Positions 33,452 to 42,071 of a stretch of DNA of 64,000 nucleotides are shown piece by piece. The position numbers and the translations under genes were made by a program. The first letter of the stretch is position 1; the number at the start of each line of letters is the position of its first letter. The notes below the pieces were generated by a model, which had not been told where the DNA came from, made no database searches, and saw only the letters and a list, made by a program, of their open reading frames with translations. The stretch spans positions 43,954 to 107,953 of the forward strand of contig NZ_JACJVR010000059.1 in NCBI RefSeq assembly GCF_014212175.1. The letters run 5' to 3'. This DNA comes from Cohnella xylanilytica. GTDB lineage: Bacteria; Bacillota; Bacilli; Paenibacillales; Paenibacillaceae.

Positions 33452-34342
33452 ATGAATCGCGAGACTTACAAGCATTGGGCATGCCAGAAAATGATCGAAG
33501 CCTCCCGGAGCAACATCTGGGACGGCCATTGGGCTTGCGCCGCATTGGCTCTCATTCGCCTTCTGGAAGACCGACTGGTTCCCGGCGAATTGGAGAGCGG
33601 AATCCGGCGCAATCTGGAGAAGATCTTGGAGGACCATCCCAACGCGGAGACGTATCGGATCGATCGGGAATATGGCGAATTCCGGCCAAGCTTGCTGGCT
33701 CGGCTGATTCGGAACGGAAGGGCCAATAACTCGCTCGGTCATGACGTCATCTACTCCTCTTACATCTTGGATCTGCTAGGCGGCCCGGGCGGCATTCCCG
33801 GTTCCGCCGAATTGTATCGGGCCATGTCGACGATAGCGGAAGGCTTCGCGGCATCCGGGCCGGGGTACGTGACCGTCAACGGGGAACCTAAGGTCGTTCA
33901 TCCGGACGGCATCGAACGGACGGCGGAGCGATTCCGGCTGTCTTCCTCGTCCTTGCTGGACTTGTTCCACGGCTTCGACCGGCCGAGCCGAATGGAGAAG
34001 GGCGATATGCAGCTCGGCCATCTCCTGACCCACGGCCACGCCATCGTGGAATTGAAGCTCGCGAATCCCGGATTCGGCCTGGATATTTTGGATGAAGCTT
34101 TTTTCACAAGAGTAGACATCCTGAACCATGCGAATCGGATCGAACGCGAGACTTCCGAGCCTCCGCAAGACGCGCCGTCCAAGGAAGCGGAATGGAATCC
34201 GCTGGAGCCTTCCTATTGGGAACACGCGTTATCGGATAACCGCCACGGCCATTTTTACAAATACGCCTACAGCTATCTGAAGCTGAATCGGCTGGCCGAA
34301 CGCCGCCTGGCCGATTTCCGGTCGTTCAGCCGGATCCTGTAG
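33452..34342 (+). CDS. Protein of unknown function, about 296 residues
   Basis: I do not recognise this family. It is a soluble, mostly helical protein with no signal peptide or membrane segment. Notable segments are WACQKMIEASRSNIWDGHWACAALALIRLLEDRLVP, NSLGHDVIYSSYILDLLGG, and a His-rich QLGHLLTHGHAIVELKLANPG, which with HGHFYKYAYSYLKL near the end could bind a metal. ATG 33452 was taken; a TTG nine bases upstream is closer to GAGGGGG. It precedes the CBS-domain transporter gene by 100 bp. Confidence 0.75.
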   Translation: MNRETYKHWACQKMIEASRSNIWDGHWACAALALIRLLEDRLVPGELESGIRRNLEKILEDHPNAETYRIDREYGEFRPSLLARLIRNGRANNSLGHDVIYSSYILDLLGGPGGIPGSAELYRAMSTIAEGFAASGPGYVTVNGEPKVVHPDGIERTAERFRLSSSSLLDLFHGFDRPSRMEKGDMQLGHLLTHGHAIVELKLANPGFGLDILDEAFFTRVDILNHANRIERETSEPPQDAPSKEAEWNPLEPSYWEHALSDNRHGHFYKYAYSYLKLNRLAERRLADFRSFSRIL

Positions 34343-34442
34343 ATGACGGACGCCGCACGAATCCGAACCGGACGGGAACCAATCGATAGGCTGGAACGTA
34401 AAAACAGATTAAACAAATGCCAATTCGAAAAGGAAGATCCAA

Positions 34443-35726
34443 TTGACGTTAAATCTGTTTTTGGTTGCGCTTCTCATCTTATTGACGGCCTTCTTCGTCG
34501 CGACGGAATTCGCCATCGTCAAGCTTCGGTCCAGCCGGGTCGATCAGTTGGTTCTGGAAGGGAAGAAGAACGCGCTGGCGGTGCGGAAAGTCACCTCGAA
34601 CCTGGACGCTTACCTATCGGCCTGCCAGCTTGGCATTACGATAACGGCGCTTGGACTCGGTTGGCTCGGAGAGCCCACGATCGAGAAGCTGCTCTATCCG
34701 GCGTTCCAGTATTTCTCCATAAGCGAGAGCGTCAGCCACATGATCTCCTTCGTGATCGCCTTCGTTATCATGACGTATTTGCACGTGGTGCTCGGAGAGC
34801 TGGCGCCGAAGACCGCGGCTATACTCAAGGCCGAGCAGGTCGCTCTGTTCACCGCGCCGATTATCATTTACATTTACAGAATCATGTATCCTTTCATCTG
34901 GGCGTTGAACGGCTCTGCCCGCTCGTTCGTCCGGTTGTTCGGCATGAAGCCGGTCAAGGAACACGAAGAAGCCCATTCGGAAGACGAGATCCGGATCATC
35001 CTGTCCGAGAGCTATCATAGCGGGAAAATCAACAAGACCGAATTCGGCTACGTAAACCGCATTTTTACCTTCGACGAGCTGCTCGCCCGCGAGATTATGG
35101 TCCCCCGTACGGATATGGTCTGTCTGTACGCGGATAAATCGTTGGAAGAGAACCTGAGCATAATCAAAAAAGAGCAATACACGCGGTTCCCCGTCGCGAA
35201 GGGGGACAAAGACAATATTATCGGGGTCGTGAATACGAAGCAGTTCTTCCTCAGCTACGACAACAATCCCGGCTTCGACTACCAATCGCTCGTTCAACCG
35301 GTTATGGCCGTGCCGGAGGTGATGCCGGTCAAGACGCTGCTCCGCAAGATGCAGCAGGAGAACGTTCATCTGGCGCTGCTTCTGGACGAATACGGCGGAA
35401 CCTCCGGCATGATCACGATCGAGGATATTCTGGAGGAGATCGTCGGCGAGATTCGCGACGAATTCGATAAGGACGAAGGCCGCGAGATCGAATCGATCGG
35501 CCTTAACCGATACCTGGTGGAAGGAACGGCCCTGATCGAGGAAGTGAACCAGGTCGTCGGCTCGAGCATCGAAGACGAGGACGTGGATTCCATCGGCGGA
35601 TGGCTATACAACCGCCAACCCGAATTGCAAGTCGGAGGCGAGTGGCGCTATGACGGCCTCGTCTTCACGATCCGCGAGAAAGACAAGCACCGCATTCGTA
35701 AAATCGAGATCGTCAAGAAAGCTTAA
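34443..35726 (+). CDS. HlyC/CorC-family transporter (CNNM/DUF21-CBS-CorC)
   Basis: The 427-residue protein has the DUF21 membrane domain with about four segments (LFLVALLILLTAFFVATEFAIVKLRSSRVDQL ... ACQLGITITALGLGWLGEP), two CBS domains (IMVPRTDMVCLYADKSLEENLSI, VMAVPEVMPVKTLLRKMQ), DEYGGTSGMITIEDILEEIVGEI, and a C-terminal CorC_HlyC domain. Relatives transport Mg2+ or regulate cation flux. The start is TTG at 34443, with AAGGAAG six bases upstream. Confidence 0.93.
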   Translation: MTLNLFLVALLILLTAFFVATEFAIVKLRSSRVDQLVLEGKKNALAVRKVTSNLDAYLSACQLGITITALGLGWLGEPTIEKLLYPAFQYFSISESVSHMISFVIAFVIMTYLHVVLGELAPKTAAILKAEQVALFTAPIIIYIYRIMYPFIWALNGSARSFVRLFGMKPVKEHEEAHSEDEIRIILSESYHSGKINKTEFGYVNRIFTFDELLAREIMVPRTDMVCLYADKSLEENLSIIKKEQYTRFPVAKGDKDNIIGVVNTKQFFLSYDNNPGFDYQSLVQPVMAVPEVMPVKTLLRKMQQENVHLALLLDEYGGTSGMITIEDILEEIVGEIRDEFDKDEGREIESIGLNRYLVEGTALIEEVNQVVGSSIEDEDVDSIGGWLYNRQPELQVGGEWRYDGLVFTIREKDKHRIRKIEIVKKA

Positions 35727-35739
35727 AGGAATGACCTGC

Positions 35740-36783
35740 ATGACGCTTAAACCTTCCGAACGCATACCGATCCCGCCCGGGTTCTGGGCGAGCTTGCGGG
35801 GGCTAGGAATCGCCGCCGGCGACGTCCTTCGCCAAGCGAGTCTCCCGATCGACCCGGCTTCCGGGTCGGATGCAGCGATTGAAGTTACCGTCGACCAATA
35901 TTACGCGGTCTGGCAAGCGTATTCCGATCTCGTCGGCGACGCCGCCCAGGCCGTCATTCAGCTTGCGACCGTCTTCGAGACCGCGCAATATCCGCCGACC
36001 GTCTTGGCGTCCTATCATGCCCGCGACTTCCGCGACGCTCTTCGCCGAATGGCGCGGTACAAGCAGCTGTGTCCGCCGGAGAGCTTGCGCGTCGCGGAAG
36101 AGGGCGAGACCTGCGCGCTCGAACTGGAGTGGGGGAATGCCGAGCGGCCCGGTCCCCCGATCTTGGTCGGGACTACGCTGGCCGCTCTTCTGGAGTTCGG
36201 CCGCCGGGGAACAGGTCGCCCGTTGACGGCGAAGCTCGTCGAAGTGACGCACTCCGCGAACCTGGGCGACGTACGGGCGCTGGAAGCCTACTTCGGGTGC
36301 CGGGTCCGGACGGGAGCCGAAGCCAACCGGTTGACGCTGCTTCGACGCGACTTGGACCGCCCGTTCGTCTCGCACAACGCGGAGCTGCTCGAGATTCTGA
36401 CTCCCGCGTTGGACCGAATGCTGGACGAGCGGCGGCGAAGCCGGTCGTTGCCCGAGACGGTCAAAGGGCTCTTGAAGCGCAAGCTTAGCGGAAGGAAGCC
36501 CGACGTTCAATCCGTCGCCGAAGAGATGGGGATGAGCGATCGGACCTTGCAGCGCCGGCTCGCGGAAGAAGGATCGAGCTTCAAGAGCCTATTGGCGTCG
36601 GCCCGTCACGAGAAGGCTCGGGAGTACTTGGCCGACCCTTCGGTCGATATCAAAGAAGTCGCCTATCGGGTCGGCTATGAAGACCTGAATTCGTTCTACC
36701 GCGCCTTCCGTCAATGGGAAGGAGATACCCCCGCGAACTGGCGCCTCGAACATGGCGGGACGAGCAATCCTTTTGGCGCCTGA
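35740..36783 (+). CDS. AraC-family regulator with arabinose-binding-like N-terminal domain
   Basis: The 347-residue protein has an N-terminal domain of the Arabinose_bd/OruR type (IPPGFWASLRGLGIAAGDVLRQASLPID ... YYAVWQAYSDLVGDAAQAV) and a C-terminal AraC domain (VQSVAEEMGMSDRTLQRRLAEEGSSFKSLL and IKEVAYRVGYEDLNSFYRAFRQWEGDTPANWR). AAAGGA lies nine bases before the ATG at 35740. The next gene is an SDR in the same direction, its likely target. Confidence 0.92.
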   Translation: MTLKPSERIPIPPGFWASLRGLGIAAGDVLRQASLPIDPASGSDAAIEVTVDQYYAVWQAYSDLVGDAAQAVIQLATVFETAQYPPTVLASYHARDFRDALRRMARYKQLCPPESLRVAEEGETCALELEWGNAERPGPPILVGTTLAALLEFGRRGTGRPLTAKLVEVTHSANLGDVRALEAYFGCRVRTGAEANRLTLLRRDLDRPFVSHNAELLEILTPALDRMLDERRRSRSLPETVKGLLKRKLSGRKPDVQSVAEEMGMSDRTLQRRLAEEGSSFKSLLASARHEKAREYLADPSVDIKEVAYRVGYEDLNSFYRAFRQWEGDTPANWRLEHGGTSNPFGA

Positions 36784-36853
36784 AGCCAAATACGGAACCG
36801 TCCGAATCCGGTAACATAATGCCTATCCGAAGGACATAAAGGAGACATGCATC

Positions 36854-37648
36854 ATGGATATGGGATTATCGAATCGGACGGCGCTCGTGACGGGATCGTC
36901 GAAGGGGATCGGCAAAGCGATCGCCCTTGAACTTGCCAGAGAAGGGGTTCATGTGCTCGTGAACGGCCGTCATGCCGACGAGGTTGAACATACGGTACGA
37001 GAAATCAAAACCGCGTTCCCGGAGACTTCTCCGCAAAACGCAGCCGCCGATATCGCGGATATCCGGGAACGAGAAGCGCTGCTCGATAAATTCCCTCATA
37101 TCGATATTCTCATTAACAATATGGGGATCTATGAGATGATGAAATACGAGGACGCGGACGATGAAGTATGGGAAGCGTACTTCCGTACGAACGTTCTGGC
37201 GGCGAACGCCCTGGTCAGAGCTTTTTTGCCGGGAATGCTCGATCGGAATGAAGGCCGAATTCTTTTTATCGCGAGCGAAGAAGCCGTTATGCCCTCGGGT
37301 CACATGCCCCAGTATGCGATGACCAAAACCATGCTGTTATCGTTGTCCAGAAGCTTGTCCAAACTAACGGCAGGCACGGAAGTGACCGTCAATTCGATCT
37401 TGCCGGGGCCGACTCTCTCCGAGAAGGTGCATGGAATCGTCGACGGGATGTACCCGGACGAAGCTATGGCGTTCGAGGATAAAGAGAGGCGGTTCATGGC
37501 CGCGACGCTGCCTCAGTCGGAGCTCCGCAGATTTATCAGGCCGATGGAGATCGGCCGGTTGGCCGCGTTCGTAAGCAGTCCTTACGCGTCCGCGTTCAGA
37601 GGGTCTCCGATCCGCATGGACGGGGGACTCGTTCCGACTATTTATTGA
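36854..37648 (+). CDS. Short-chain dehydrogenase/reductase (SDR)
   Basis: The 264-residue enzyme has TGSSKGIG and a NNMG variant of NNAG in ILINNMGIY. The catalytic position reads YAMTK in PQYAMTKTMLL. It resembles SDRs of the oxidoreductase YciK/YvaG type often found next to AraC regulators in Bacilli. AAAGGAGACATGCATC precedes the start. Substrate unknown. Confidence 0.9.
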   Translation: MDMGLSNRTALVTGSSKGIGKAIALELAREGVHVLVNGRHADEVEHTVREIKTAFPETSPQNAAADIADIREREALLDKFPHIDILINNMGIYEMMKYEDADDEVWEAYFRTNVLAANALVRAFLPGMLDRNEGRILFIASEEAVMPSGHMPQYAMTKTMLLSLSRSLSKLTAGTEVTVNSILPGPTLSEKVHGIVDGMYPDEAMAFEDKERRFMAATLPQSELRRFIRPMEIGRLAAFVSSPYASAFRGSPIRMDGGLVPTIY

Positions 37649-37686
37649 AGGGCGCCGCATCGAATACGCGATCTCCGAATCTCCGA

Positions 37687-37713
37687 AATCCGCGCACAAC
37701 GCGCGGATTTTTA
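37687..37713 (+). terminator. Terminator after the SDR gene
   Basis: AATCCGCGC (37687-37695) and GCGCGGATT (37701-37709) pair and are followed by T. Confidence 0.85.
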
Positions 37714-37734
37714 TTTAGTTCCGGCAATCTTTCT

Positions 37735-37763
37735 TTGACAATTGCCGCAGGCTCGCGGACAAT
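37735..37763 (+). promoter_or_regulatory. Promoter of the second two-component operon
   Basis: TTGACA (37735-37740) and GACAAT (37758-37763) are 17 bp apart, 36 bp before the kinase start. Confidence 0.55.
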
Positions 37764-37798
37764 AAATTCGAGACTCTTAGGATGCGGGACGGTATTCC

Positions 37799-39181
37799 AT
37801 GCTCTATTATTTCTTCGCCTTGCTCGCCGCCGCGATCGTCCTGCTGGCGGTCAACGCGCGGAGCCCCGCCAACCGATGGGCGGCGTTCTTCCTCGGATTC
37901 GCCTCGATCGGGGGACTCTCCGATACGATGAAGCAAGCGGGGCTGACAACCGCTGCGCAGGCGGTCGAATTTCTGAATTTGACGGCGACTCCCTGCGGCG
38001 TGCTCGTATTCGCGATCGTGTATTCCGGCCTTCTTGATCGGCGGAGGAAGCTTGTCGCGCTGCTGCAATGGCTGCTATTCCTGCCGATTCCCGTCATGGC
38101 GGCCGTCGGGTTGACCGGGCCGGAGTTCCATCTGGATGACTGGCTTCTACTGGCCTGGTGCGGGCCTTATCTTCTACTGTCTTGTTTGCTTCTGCTGGCG
38201 TCCCTGTGGCGGGAGAAGAACGCTGCCCGAAGGCGAAGCCGATTCGTCACGACCGTTATCTTCGTGCCGACGCTGCTCGCGGTGCTCGTCTTGATCTACG
38301 CGGCCCAAGCCGTCGCGCCCGACTTCCCTTTTTTTAAATACGTGTCCGTGTTCATCTTCTACTCCCTGGCGGCGGGTTTGTTGTTCGCGTTCGTCTACGG
38401 GGTGCTCGGGGTGAAGCTGCGCATCGAGCGGGATCCGTTGGAGAGCGCCATGAAGACGGCTCGTTCGGGAACGAATCTATTGAATCACACGATCAAAAAC
38501 GAAATCGGAAAAATCGCCATCAGCGCGGAAAATTTACGGAAGACGCTGGCGGAAGACGGCGGCGAAGAAGCGCTCCAGCATGTGAGGATGATCGAGCGCG
38601 CTTCCGATCATATGCACGCGATGGTAAGCCGAATCCATAGCCGGACGAAGGATATCGTCCTTCGCGAGACTCCCGTGCGGCTGGACGAGCTGGCCGCGAA
38701 CGTCGTTCTGGAATATCGCGAGAGGCTGCAGGGCCGAACGATAAAGATCGGCTATCATGCCGGCTGCCGGCCGACCGTCATGGCCGATCCCGTCCATCTT
38801 CGGGAAGCGCTCGGCAATGTGCTCGCCAACGCGATCGAAGCGGCGCCCGAAGGCGAAGGTCGAATCGAAGTGCGATTGGAAGCTGGGAGGCGCGGCGTCC
38901 GGCTAACGGTCGCCGACAATGGGCCGGGCATCCCGCCGGATGAGGCGGCGCAGGCGTTCGAGCCGTTCTACAGCACGAAAAACCGAGAAGGCAACTTCGG
39001 GCTCGGCCTCTCGTACGTTTATCGAGTCATGCGGGAGCTCGGAGGGTCGGCGGAGCTGGCGAGCCGGGAAGGAGCGGGGACGACGGCGGCGCTCGTATTC
39101 CCGCGCAAGAAGGTGATCCGGCTGGACAGGGGGGAGAACGATGGAGGCGGAACCGATCCGGGTGTTGATCGTGGAGGATGA
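37799..39181 (+). CDS. Sensor histidine kinase
   Basis: The 460-residue kinase has about six to seven N-terminal membrane segments without a large extracellular sensor domain, so it may sense a membrane signal. The phosphoacceptor region is NLLNHTIKNEIGKI with its His, and the ATPase domain has LANAIEAAPEG, DNGPGIP and GLGLSYVYRVMRELGG. The last 41 bp overlap the response regulator gene in another frame, an unusually long overlap. Confidence 0.92.
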   Translation: MLYYFFALLAAAIVLLAVNARSPANRWAAFFLGFASIGGLSDTMKQAGLTTAAQAVEFLNLTATPCGVLVFAIVYSGLLDRRRKLVALLQWLLFLPIPVMAAVGLTGPEFHLDDWLLLAWCGPYLLLSCLLLLASLWREKNAARRRSRFVTTVIFVPTLLAVLVLIYAAQAVAPDFPFFKYVSVFIFYSLAAGLLFAFVYGVLGVKLRIERDPLESAMKTARSGTNLLNHTIKNEIGKIAISAENLRKTLAEDGGEEALQHVRMIERASDHMHAMVSRIHSRTKDIVLRETPVRLDELAANVVLEYRERLQGRTIKIGYHAGCRPTVMADPVHLREALGNVLANAIEAAPEGEGRIEVRLEAGRRGVRLTVADNGPGIPPDEAAQAFEPFYSTKNREGNFGLGLSYVYRVMRELGGSAELASREGAGTTAALVFPRKKVIRLDRGENDGGGTDPGVDRGG

Positions 39182-39785
39182 TCCGGACTGGATCAAAGCG
39201 ATGACGTCCTATCTGAATAGCGAACCCGACATCCTCGTCGTCGGAGCCGCGACCGCGGCGGACGAAGCGCTTCGGCTGGCGGGCACGCTCGCGTTCGACG
39301 TCGCGCTCATGGATATTCAACTGACCGGGGGCGGCCGCGAAGGCATCTATGCCGCGCTCGAGCTTCACGAGAGGCATCCCGCCAAAATCATCATGCTGAC
39401 GTCGGTGACCGACGAACGGGTTATGACGCAGGCCTTCACGGCCGGGGCGGTCAATTATATCGAGAAGGCTCGGTTCAAGGATCTGCCCCATGCCATTCGC
39501 ACCGCCCATCGGCATCCTGCCGCGATGGACGCGCTGCTAAGAGAGTTCGCCAGGCTGAAGAGAGAGGAACAGCTTAAAGCGCTGACCCCCGCGGAACGCG
39601 AGGTGTACGAGCTGATCGAGGAAGGGTACACCCAATCCGAGATCGAGAGGAAGCTGTACAAGGCGGAGAGCACGCTCAAGAACCAGGTCAACAAGATCTT
39701 GAAGAAGCTCGGCGCGAAGAGCAGCAAGGAAGCCGTGGAGCTGGTGAGGCGCAAGGGCTTGTTCCGCAAGCGGGACAATCGATAA
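39141..39785 (+). CDS. Response regulator with LuxR/GerE-like helix-turn-helix
   Basis: The 214-residue regulator has a receiver domain (VLIVEDDPDWIKAMTSYLNSEPDILVVG, phospho-Asp in VALMDIQLTGG, Lys in IEKARFKD) and a C-terminal helix-turn-helix (LTPAEREVYELIEEGYTQSEIERKLYKAESTLKNQVNKILKKLGAKSSKEAVELV) of the NarL/FixJ type. AGGGGGGAGAACG lies before the ATG, inside the kinase gene. Targets are unknown; a perfect 9-bp dyad follows the gene. Confidence 0.93.
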   Translation: MEAEPIRVLIVEDDPDWIKAMTSYLNSEPDILVVGAATAADEALRLAGTLAFDVALMDIQLTGGGREGIYAALELHERHPAKIIMLTSVTDERVMTQAFTAGAVNYIEKARFKDLPHAIRTAHRHPAAMDALLREFARLKREEQLKALTPAEREVYELIEEGYTQSEIERKLYKAESTLKNQVNKILKKLGAKSSKEAVELVRRKGLFRKRDNR

Positions 39786-39797
39786 CCTCAGGAAGAG

Positions 39798-39836
39798 GAC
39801 GAAGGGGTACTACGCGGCGTAGTACCTCTATTCGTC
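39798..39836. other. Long hairpin after the response regulator gene
   Basis: GGTACTACG (39806-39814) and CGTAGTACC (39818-39826) are perfect arms around CGG, extended outward by GACGAA (39798) and TTCGTC (39831). No T tract follows. It may be a terminator of the operon or a binding site for the regulator. Confidence 0.5.
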
Positions 39837-39911
39837 GCGGACCTATGAAAGTTGGAACTGATGCTAGCCGGGAGGACCGGCTACAATGGGGGTGTGAAAG
39901 GGGGAAGCGCC

Positions 39912-40367
39912 ATGGGAAAACGGCGGCTTGAATTGAGGCTTGAATCGAGGCTTGAACCGATCGTTCTGCTCATGGACGGCTCCTGCCTCTTATGCCGCCG
40001 AATCACGCGATTCGTGGCGGCGCGGGACAGCCGGGGCGTCTTCCGGTTCGCCTCCATCCAGTCGCCGGCCGGAACCCGGCTGCTTGAGCGGGGAGGGCTG
40101 CCGACGCGGGAACCGGATACGTTCGTCATGATCGAGAACGGCCGGTATTATACCAAATCCGAAGCGGCGCTCCGGGTGTTCCGAAGACTGGGCGGGCCGT
40201 GGCCGCTGCTGTTCGCCGGCATCGCGATCCCGGCCGCGCTGCGCGATTGGGCATACGATTATTTGGCAAGGCGCAGGTATCGCTGGTTCGGACGAAGCGA
40301 GTCCTGCTTGATGCCGACGGAAGGGTTGAAGGACCAATTGCTGAAGGACGGGGAGGCCGACGGATGA
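39912..40367 (+). CDS. DCC-family (DUF393) thiol-disulfide oxidoreductase-like protein
   Basis: The 151-residue protein has the DCC signature VLLMDGSCLLCRRITRFVAARD with the DGxCxxC motif, then FASIQSPAGTRLL and a YYTKSEAALRVFRRLGGPWPLL segment. Family members are thioredoxin-fold-like proteins of poorly known function. GAAAGGGGGAAGCGCC precedes the ATG. Its stop codon overlaps the next start (ATGA). Confidence 0.9.
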   Translation: MGKRRLELRLESRLEPIVLLMDGSCLLCRRITRFVAARDSRGVFRFASIQSPAGTRLLERGGLPTREPDTFVMIENGRYYTKSEAALRVFRRLGGPWPLLFAGIAIPAALRDWAYDYLARRRYRWFGRSESCLMPTEGLKDQLLKDGEADG

Positions 40368-41332
40368 GAGCGAAGCCGATCTACGTGGAGCTGGAGATCG
40401 CAACGGATATGGAGAGTTTATGGAAGCATACGCAGGAGCCGGAGTTGCACCGCCAATGGGACCTGCGGTTCAGCGATATCGACTATCTTCCGAGGGAGCG
40501 GCCGGAACACCCGCAGCGGTTCCTGTACCGGACGAGAATCGGCTTCGGGCTCGACATCGCGGGAACCGGGGAGACTCGGTCCCGGATCTCTTCGGGTTCG
40601 GGGGAGCGGCTGTCCGCGCTTGTCTTCGGTTCCGATCAGGCGATATCGCTCATTCGCCGAGGAGGCGGCTATTGGCGCTACCGGCCGAACGGGAACGGCG
40701 TGACGTTCAGCACGAAGTTCGATTACGAGGTGCGCTTCGGCCGCATCGGCCGCCTGTTCGACCGGCTGCTGTTCCGCCCGCTGTTCGGGTTCGCCACGGC
40801 ATGGAGCTTCGACGCGCTGCGGATCTGGCTGGAGCGGGGCATCGCGCCGGCCGTCAGCATTCAGCGCGCAGTCGTTCATTATATTAGCGCGTGGGCGCTC
40901 GTTCTGTTATGGCTGTACGAGGGACTGGTGCCGAAGCTGCTGTTCCCCGAAGCCGGAGAGCTTCAGCTGTTCCGCGCCGCCGGCCTGATGCCGGGAGCCG
41001 AAGACGCGGCGTTGCCCGCGTTGGGGGCGGCCGAGATCGCGCTTGGCATCGCGGCCGTCGTCGGGCACCGCCGAAGGGGAATCTATCGGCTGCAGGGCGC
41101 GTCGCTCGCAGCGCTTGCCGCCGCGGCGATTGTCGGCTCCCCGAAGCTTCTGGCCGCGCCGTTCAATCCGCTCACGCTGAGCTTGCCGATGTTGGCGATG
41201 TGTCTGGTCGCAGCCATAACGGCGACCGATGTTCCGCGCGCGGGCCGCTGCTTGAGAAGGATGCCGGCGGGCCGATCGGGGAGAGGGGGCGACAGCCGTG
41301 GCATCCATATACGAACGGGCGCTGGGGGCTGA
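40364..41332 (+). CDS. SRPBCC-DoxX-like fusion protein
   Basis: The 322-residue protein has an SRPBCC-like first half (KPIYVELEIATDMESLWKHTQEPELHRQWDLRFSDIDYL ... FDRLLFRPLFGFATAWSFDALRIWLERG) and a second half with about four membrane segments of the DoxX-like type (YISAWALVLLWLYEGLVPKLLFPEAGELQLFRAAGLMP). The joining of a soluble lipid-binding-like domain to a DoxX membrane domain suggests handling of a membrane-soluble compound. Its start overlaps the DCC gene by four bases and its end overlaps the DUF4166 gene by 35 bases. Confidence 0.85.
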   Translation: MRAKPIYVELEIATDMESLWKHTQEPELHRQWDLRFSDIDYLPRERPEHPQRFLYRTRIGFGLDIAGTGETRSRISSGSGERLSALVFGSDQAISLIRRGGGYWRYRPNGNGVTFSTKFDYEVRFGRIGRLFDRLLFRPLFGFATAWSFDALRIWLERGIAPAVSIQRAVVHYISAWALVLLWLYEGLVPKLLFPEAGELQLFRAAGLMPGAEDAALPALGAAEIALGIAAVVGHRRRGIYRLQGASLAALAAAAIVGSPKLLAAPFNPLTLSLPMLAMCLVAAITATDVPRAGRCLRRMPAGRSGRGGDSRGIHIRTGAGG

Positions 41333-41975
41333 CTTCCGCAAGCTTCACCCCCGCATTCAAGAACGGTTCGGCTTCGGCAGCGACGATCGCATCGCTTCCG
41401 TCGGCTGCGGGGTCATGGAACGGATCCGCTTCTCCAGGCTGGTCTCGATTCCGCTCTATGTCGGAGCCAAGCGTCACATCATGTTCCCGCAGGGCGGCGA
41501 GAACATTCCCTTCACGGTCGAGAACTACGCGTACGTCGACCGATTCGGAAGAGAGACGGTCACCTGGGTCCGCAAGTTCAAGTTCCCGAACGCCATTCGG
41601 CGGTTCGACGCTACCATGATCTACAGCAAGCGGCGCGAGAGGATCGTCGATTACTTGGGCAACAAGCAGCATCTGGCGGTCGACCTGCAGGTATCGGCGG
41701 CACCGAACGGCGGCATCCGGATTCGCTCGGGAGAGCAGCGGTTTTACGAGGGGCTGCTGCAATTCCGATGTCCCATGAAGCTGTCCGGAATCGCCGACGT
41801 CGTCGAATGGTTCGACGACGAAGCGGATCGCTACCGGATTACGGTCGAGGTGAACAATCCGATTGTGGGGACCGTTTTTCAATATAAGGGGTCCTTTCAG
41901 GCGCGGCTTGTCGAGACGCCTCCCGGGTTTATCCCGATGGACGTCCTGCCGCTTCGGGAGGAGAAGCGCGAGTAG
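41298..41975 (+). CDS. DUF4166 domain protein
   Basis: The 225-residue protein matches the DUF4166 pattern: LHPRIQERFGFGSDDRIASVGCGVMERI, then GRETVTWVRKFKFPNAIRRFDATMIYS and YLGNKQHLAVDLQVS. Function is unknown. The start is GTG with GAGAGGGGG upstream. The tight overlaps with the DoxX-like and DCC genes show a translationally coupled three-gene operon, so the three proteins probably work together. Confidence 0.88.
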   Translation: MASIYERALGADFRKLHPRIQERFGFGSDDRIASVGCGVMERIRFSRLVSIPLYVGAKRHIMFPQGGENIPFTVENYAYVDRFGRETVTWVRKFKFPNAIRRFDATMIYSKRRERIVDYLGNKQHLAVDLQVSAAPNGGIRIRSGEQRFYEGLLQFRCPMKLSGIADVVEWFDDEADRYRITVEVNNPIVGTVFQYKGSFQARLVETPPGFIPMDVLPLREEKRE

Positions 41976-41993
41976 GGGCGGATTTATCGGCCC

Positions 41994-42035
41994 GTGATCG
42001 AGGTCACAGGCATGCCGCGGAGCCTCCGTTATAAT
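41994..42035 (+). promoter_or_regulatory. nirB promoter with CRP/FNR-like site at -41.5
   Basis: GTGA-TCGAGG-TCAC (41994-42007) is a perfect half-site dyad with six-base spacer. TATAAT is at 42030-42035. If transcription starts seven bases after the -10, the dyad centre lies at -41.5, the usual place for class II activation by Fnr-type proteins. Confidence 0.65.
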
Positions 42036-42071
42036 GAGTCCACACGATACAAGCAAGGGGTGGAGCCTCAT

